Shown piece by piece: positions 62,386-64,000 of a DNA stretch of 64,000 bases (positions are counted from its first letter, which is position 1; each line of letters begins with the position of its first letter). The position numbers were made by a program, and so were the translations under genes. The notes under the pieces were generated by a model. The model had not been told where the DNA came from and searched no databases. It saw only the letters and a program-made list of their open reading frames with translations. The DNA comes from Paenibacillus_G filicis (GTDB taxonomy: Bacteria; Bacillota; Bacilli; Paenibacillales; NBRC-103111), in the NCBI RefSeq assembly GCF_038070315.1, contig NZ_JBBPCC010000008.1, positions 216,519 through 280,518 of the forward strand, given 5' to 3'.

Positions 62386-62415
62386 TTGACATTCCAAGTG
62401 AGACGGGAGTAATAT
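62386..62415 (+). promoter_or_regulatory. Promoter of the symporter gene
   Basis: TTGACA (62386-62391), 18-base spacer, TAATAT (62410-62415); perfect -35, fair -10; 64 bases before the ATG. Confidence 0.65.
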
Positions 62416-62479
62416 CTTTTTAGTCGATAAAACCTAGTTTTCGGCTTGGTTTTCAGGATGCGAAGGAGATGACTGGAAG

Positions 62480-63838
62480 ATGAATAACAACCTCATAGCC
62501 GCTATTCAATCCAACTGGATCACATTGGTGATTTCATTGGTTATCATTGGCTTTTTGTACTTCCTGGGACGTAAGCGCCTGGGCTTCGGCTATCGTGTGT
62601 TAATCGCACTTGGGCTCGGCTTGGTGGCAGGGATTATTTTTAACTCCTACAAGCTCGATTACAAGAACGTCAGCACGATAGGAACCATTTATGTCAACTT
62701 GGTCCGGATGCTTGTCATTCCGCTGGTTGTGGTGCTCGTCATCAACAGTATTACGACCTTGACCAATCTGGGGCATCTGCGCAAAATCGGGGTCAAAACC
62801 ATCTCGATCTTCTTGATTACGACAGGGATCGCCGCTTTGATCGGCGTGATCGTAGCCATTTTGGTTGATCCGGGTGCAGGCATTACCCAAGAAGCGGTTA
62901 AAAACTTCAAGCCGCGTGAGATTCCTACGTTCTCGCAGGTTATTCTGGATCTGGTACCGTCCAATCCGTTCAATGAAGCAGCCAACGGCAAAGTCGTTCC
63001 TGTCCTGATCTTCGCGATTTTCGTTGCGGTTGCTATCGTGCATGTCGGCTCCAAGAAGCCGGAAGTGGTGGAGCCTGTGAAGCAGCTGATCGCATCGCTG
63101 TCGCAAATTCTCCATCAGGTCATCAAGTACGTGATCAAGCTGACTCCTTACGGTGTATATGCGCTGATCGCAGCTATGGCCGCCCGCTATGGCGTTGAGA
63201 CGCTGGCTCCGCTGATCAAGCTGATCCTGGCCACTTATGCGGCCTTGCTGATTCACTTCATCTTTACCTTCGGTGGTCTTGTGGCGTTCGTAGCCAAGGT
63301 CAATCCGATCAAGTTCTTCAAGAAGGCGTATCCGACGATCGCCGTTGCCTTTACGACACGAAGCAGCTATGTTACGCTGCCGGTTAATATGGAAGTCATT
63401 ACGAAGCGGATTCGGGTTTCCGATCGTATCGCAAGCTTCGTTGCCCCGCTCGGCGCCACGATCAACATGAACGGCTGCGGCGGCGTATGGCCAGCTGTGG
63501 TCGCGATATTCGTCGCTCGCGTGTATAACGTTCCGCTGGGCTTGTCGGATTATGTGCTGATTATTCTAGTCAGCATGATTTCGTCCATCGGTGTGGCTGG
63601 CGTACCTGGACCGGCCGCAATCTCGACTACAGTCGTCCTGACAGCGCTGGGCTTGCCACTCGAAGGGATTGGCTTGACGCTGGCGATCGATGCCGTCGTC
63701 GATATGGGTCGTACGGCTGTGAACGCAACAGGTACAACGGTTGCTTCCTTGCTCGTTGCGAATTCCGAAGGTGAGTTCGACCGTGAGGCGTTCAATCGTG
63801 ACGAAGAAGACTCGCTGGAACTGAACGGCGTATCGTAA
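62480..63838 (+). CDS. Dicarboxylate/amino acid:cation symporter family, TcyP-like
   Basis: A 452-residue secondary transporter with eight helices and two hairpins, of the DAACS/SDF family. Recognisable segments are GYRVLIALGLGLVAGIIFN, VNLVRMLVIPLVVVLVINSITTL, TTRSSYVTLPVNME (the reentrant SSxxTLP-like hairpin) and GATINMNGCGGVWPAVVA (NMxG substrate/sodium site). The opening and the NLxRMLVIPLV region resemble the cystine symporter TcyP more than glutamate carriers. Probable role: uptake of cystine or dicarboxylic amino acids. ATG 62480 follows GAAGGAGATG. Monocistronic. Confidence 0.9.
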   Translation: MNNNLIAAIQSNWITLVISLVIIGFLYFLGRKRLGFGYRVLIALGLGLVAGIIFNSYKLDYKNVSTIGTIYVNLVRMLVIPLVVVLVINSITTLTNLGHLRKIGVKTISIFLITTGIAALIGVIVAILVDPGAGITQEAVKNFKPREIPTFSQVILDLVPSNPFNEAANGKVVPVLIFAIFVAVAIVHVGSKKPEVVEPVKQLIASLSQILHQVIKYVIKLTPYGVYALIAAMAARYGVETLAPLIKLILATYAALLIHFIFTFGGLVAFVAKVNPIKFFKKAYPTIAVAFTTRSSYVTLPVNMEVITKRIRVSDRIASFVAPLGATINMNGCGGVWPAVVAIFVARVYNVPLGLSDYVLIILVSMISSIGVAGVPGPAAISTTVVLTALGLPLEGIGLTLAIDAVVDMGRTAVNATGTTVASLLVANSEGEFDREAFNRDEEDSLELNGVS

Positions 63839-63878
63839 GTTTAAAAAATCGAAACACCCTGTTCCGCTTATTGTGATG

Positions 63879-64000
63879 TGCACCCCTTAGAATAGACATT
63901 GGAAAAACCCCTGGGTTTAGCCGATGAAATTCTAGGGGGTGCATTTTTTATGGCGATCAAGGGACAAACGTTTAAGCATTATCCAGAATCGGTGAAGGCC
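63879..64000 (+). mobile_element. Left end of an insertion sequence (IS3-like), cut by window edge
   Basis: TGCACCCCTTAGAAT (63879-63893) pairs with ATTCTAGGGGGTGCA (63929-63943), one G-U pair, followed by a six-base T-run and then the transposase ATG. The hairpin is likely near the IS end and could stop transcription entering from outside. The exact terminal repeat cannot be fixed without the right end. Confidence 0.6.
63950..64000 (+). CDS. Transposase N-terminus (IS3-family OrfA-like, 3' truncated)
   Basis: Seventeen codons to the window edge, with no stop. The residues MAIKGQTFKHYPESVKA resemble the start of OrfA helix-turn-helix transposase proteins of Bacillales IS3-group elements (pattern GQxFxxYPESxK). 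It starts one base after the T-run of the hairpin; no clear ribosome site other than the GGGGG of the hairpin. The family assignment rests on a short stretch. Confidence 0.65.
   Translation, partial: MAIKGQTFKHYPESVKA

Larger units (their letters stand above)
62108..62479. other. Intergenic region before the symporter
   Basis: About 370 bases without a gene. It contains the terminator of the Nre-like operon (62207-62246) and a sigma-A-like promoter (62386-62415). No riboswitch was recognised. Confidence 0.6.

Overview
The window looks like a chromosomal stretch of a fairly GC-rich Paenibacillus-type Firmicute. Supporting signs are strong AGGAGG ribosome sites with some TTG/GTG starts, several gene sets typical of Bacillales (a yjlC-ndh pair, a bmrCD-type exporter, an Fnr with a C-terminal cysteine cluster), a two-TM AraC regulator next to LplB/YtcP-type permeases, and lipoprotein-rich transport. 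The genus is an inference. No rRNA, tRNA, CRISPR array or prophage was seen. The only mobile element is the start of an insertion sequence at the right edge.

Layout. 1-2264: a heterodimeric ABC exporter (first subunit cut by the window edge). 2624-4930: a RecB-type nuclease fused to an XPD/DinG-like helicase. 5194-8544: a Fur-box-preceded siderophore locus (AraC/binding-protein regulator, ferric-siderophore lipoprotein, esterase) without its own permeases. 8724-9998: a Bcr/CflA drug exporter. 10024-11985: yjlC-ndh with Rex-like sites. 12103-13373: HxlR regulator divergent from a nitroreductase. 13706-17182: the ATP-grasp / alpha-E / transglutaminase triad. 17411-21641: bmrCD-type exporter behind a leader-peptide attenuator. 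21893-22870: aldo/keto reductase with a perfect 24-bp operator-like palindrome. 23239-30696: AraC regulator, CUT1-type ABC importer, amidohydrolase and Rieske ferredoxin. 31065-34462: two-component system and ABC-2 exporter joined by three 11-bp-spaced repeats. 34702-37748: HD-GYP protein and a NagZ-like glycosidase. 37998-41485: MoxR-DUF58-DUF4129. 41719-43029: beta-CASP-like metallo-hydrolase. 43036-47907: an FbpABC-like importer divergent from a LysR regulator. 48135-48722: glutathione peroxidase under an OhrR-like palindrome. 48940-52979: a putative extracytoplasmic copper/redox operon with its own ECF sigma and anti-sigma factor. 53132-56205: a secreted unknown and a DHODH-like/membrane fusion. 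56261-58411: YhgE/Pip protein. 58570-62107: Fnr divergent from an NreABC-like oxygen/nitrate sensing operon with a consensus Fnr box between them. 62480-63838: a TcyP-like symporter. 63879-64000: the start of an IS element.

How it works together. Much of the window is envelope-stress, redox and nutrient sensing paired with the responding genes: Fur, Rex, OhrR, Fnr, HxlR, LysR, AraC and OmpR-type sites can each be placed beside a plausible target. The least familiar pieces are the ECF sigma/anti-sigma operon with two cupredoxins and YxFxxD repeats, the DHODH-like protein fused to an internally duplicated membrane domain, the nuclease-helicase fusion, and the sugar-type importer coupled to an amidohydrolase and a lone Rieske protein.
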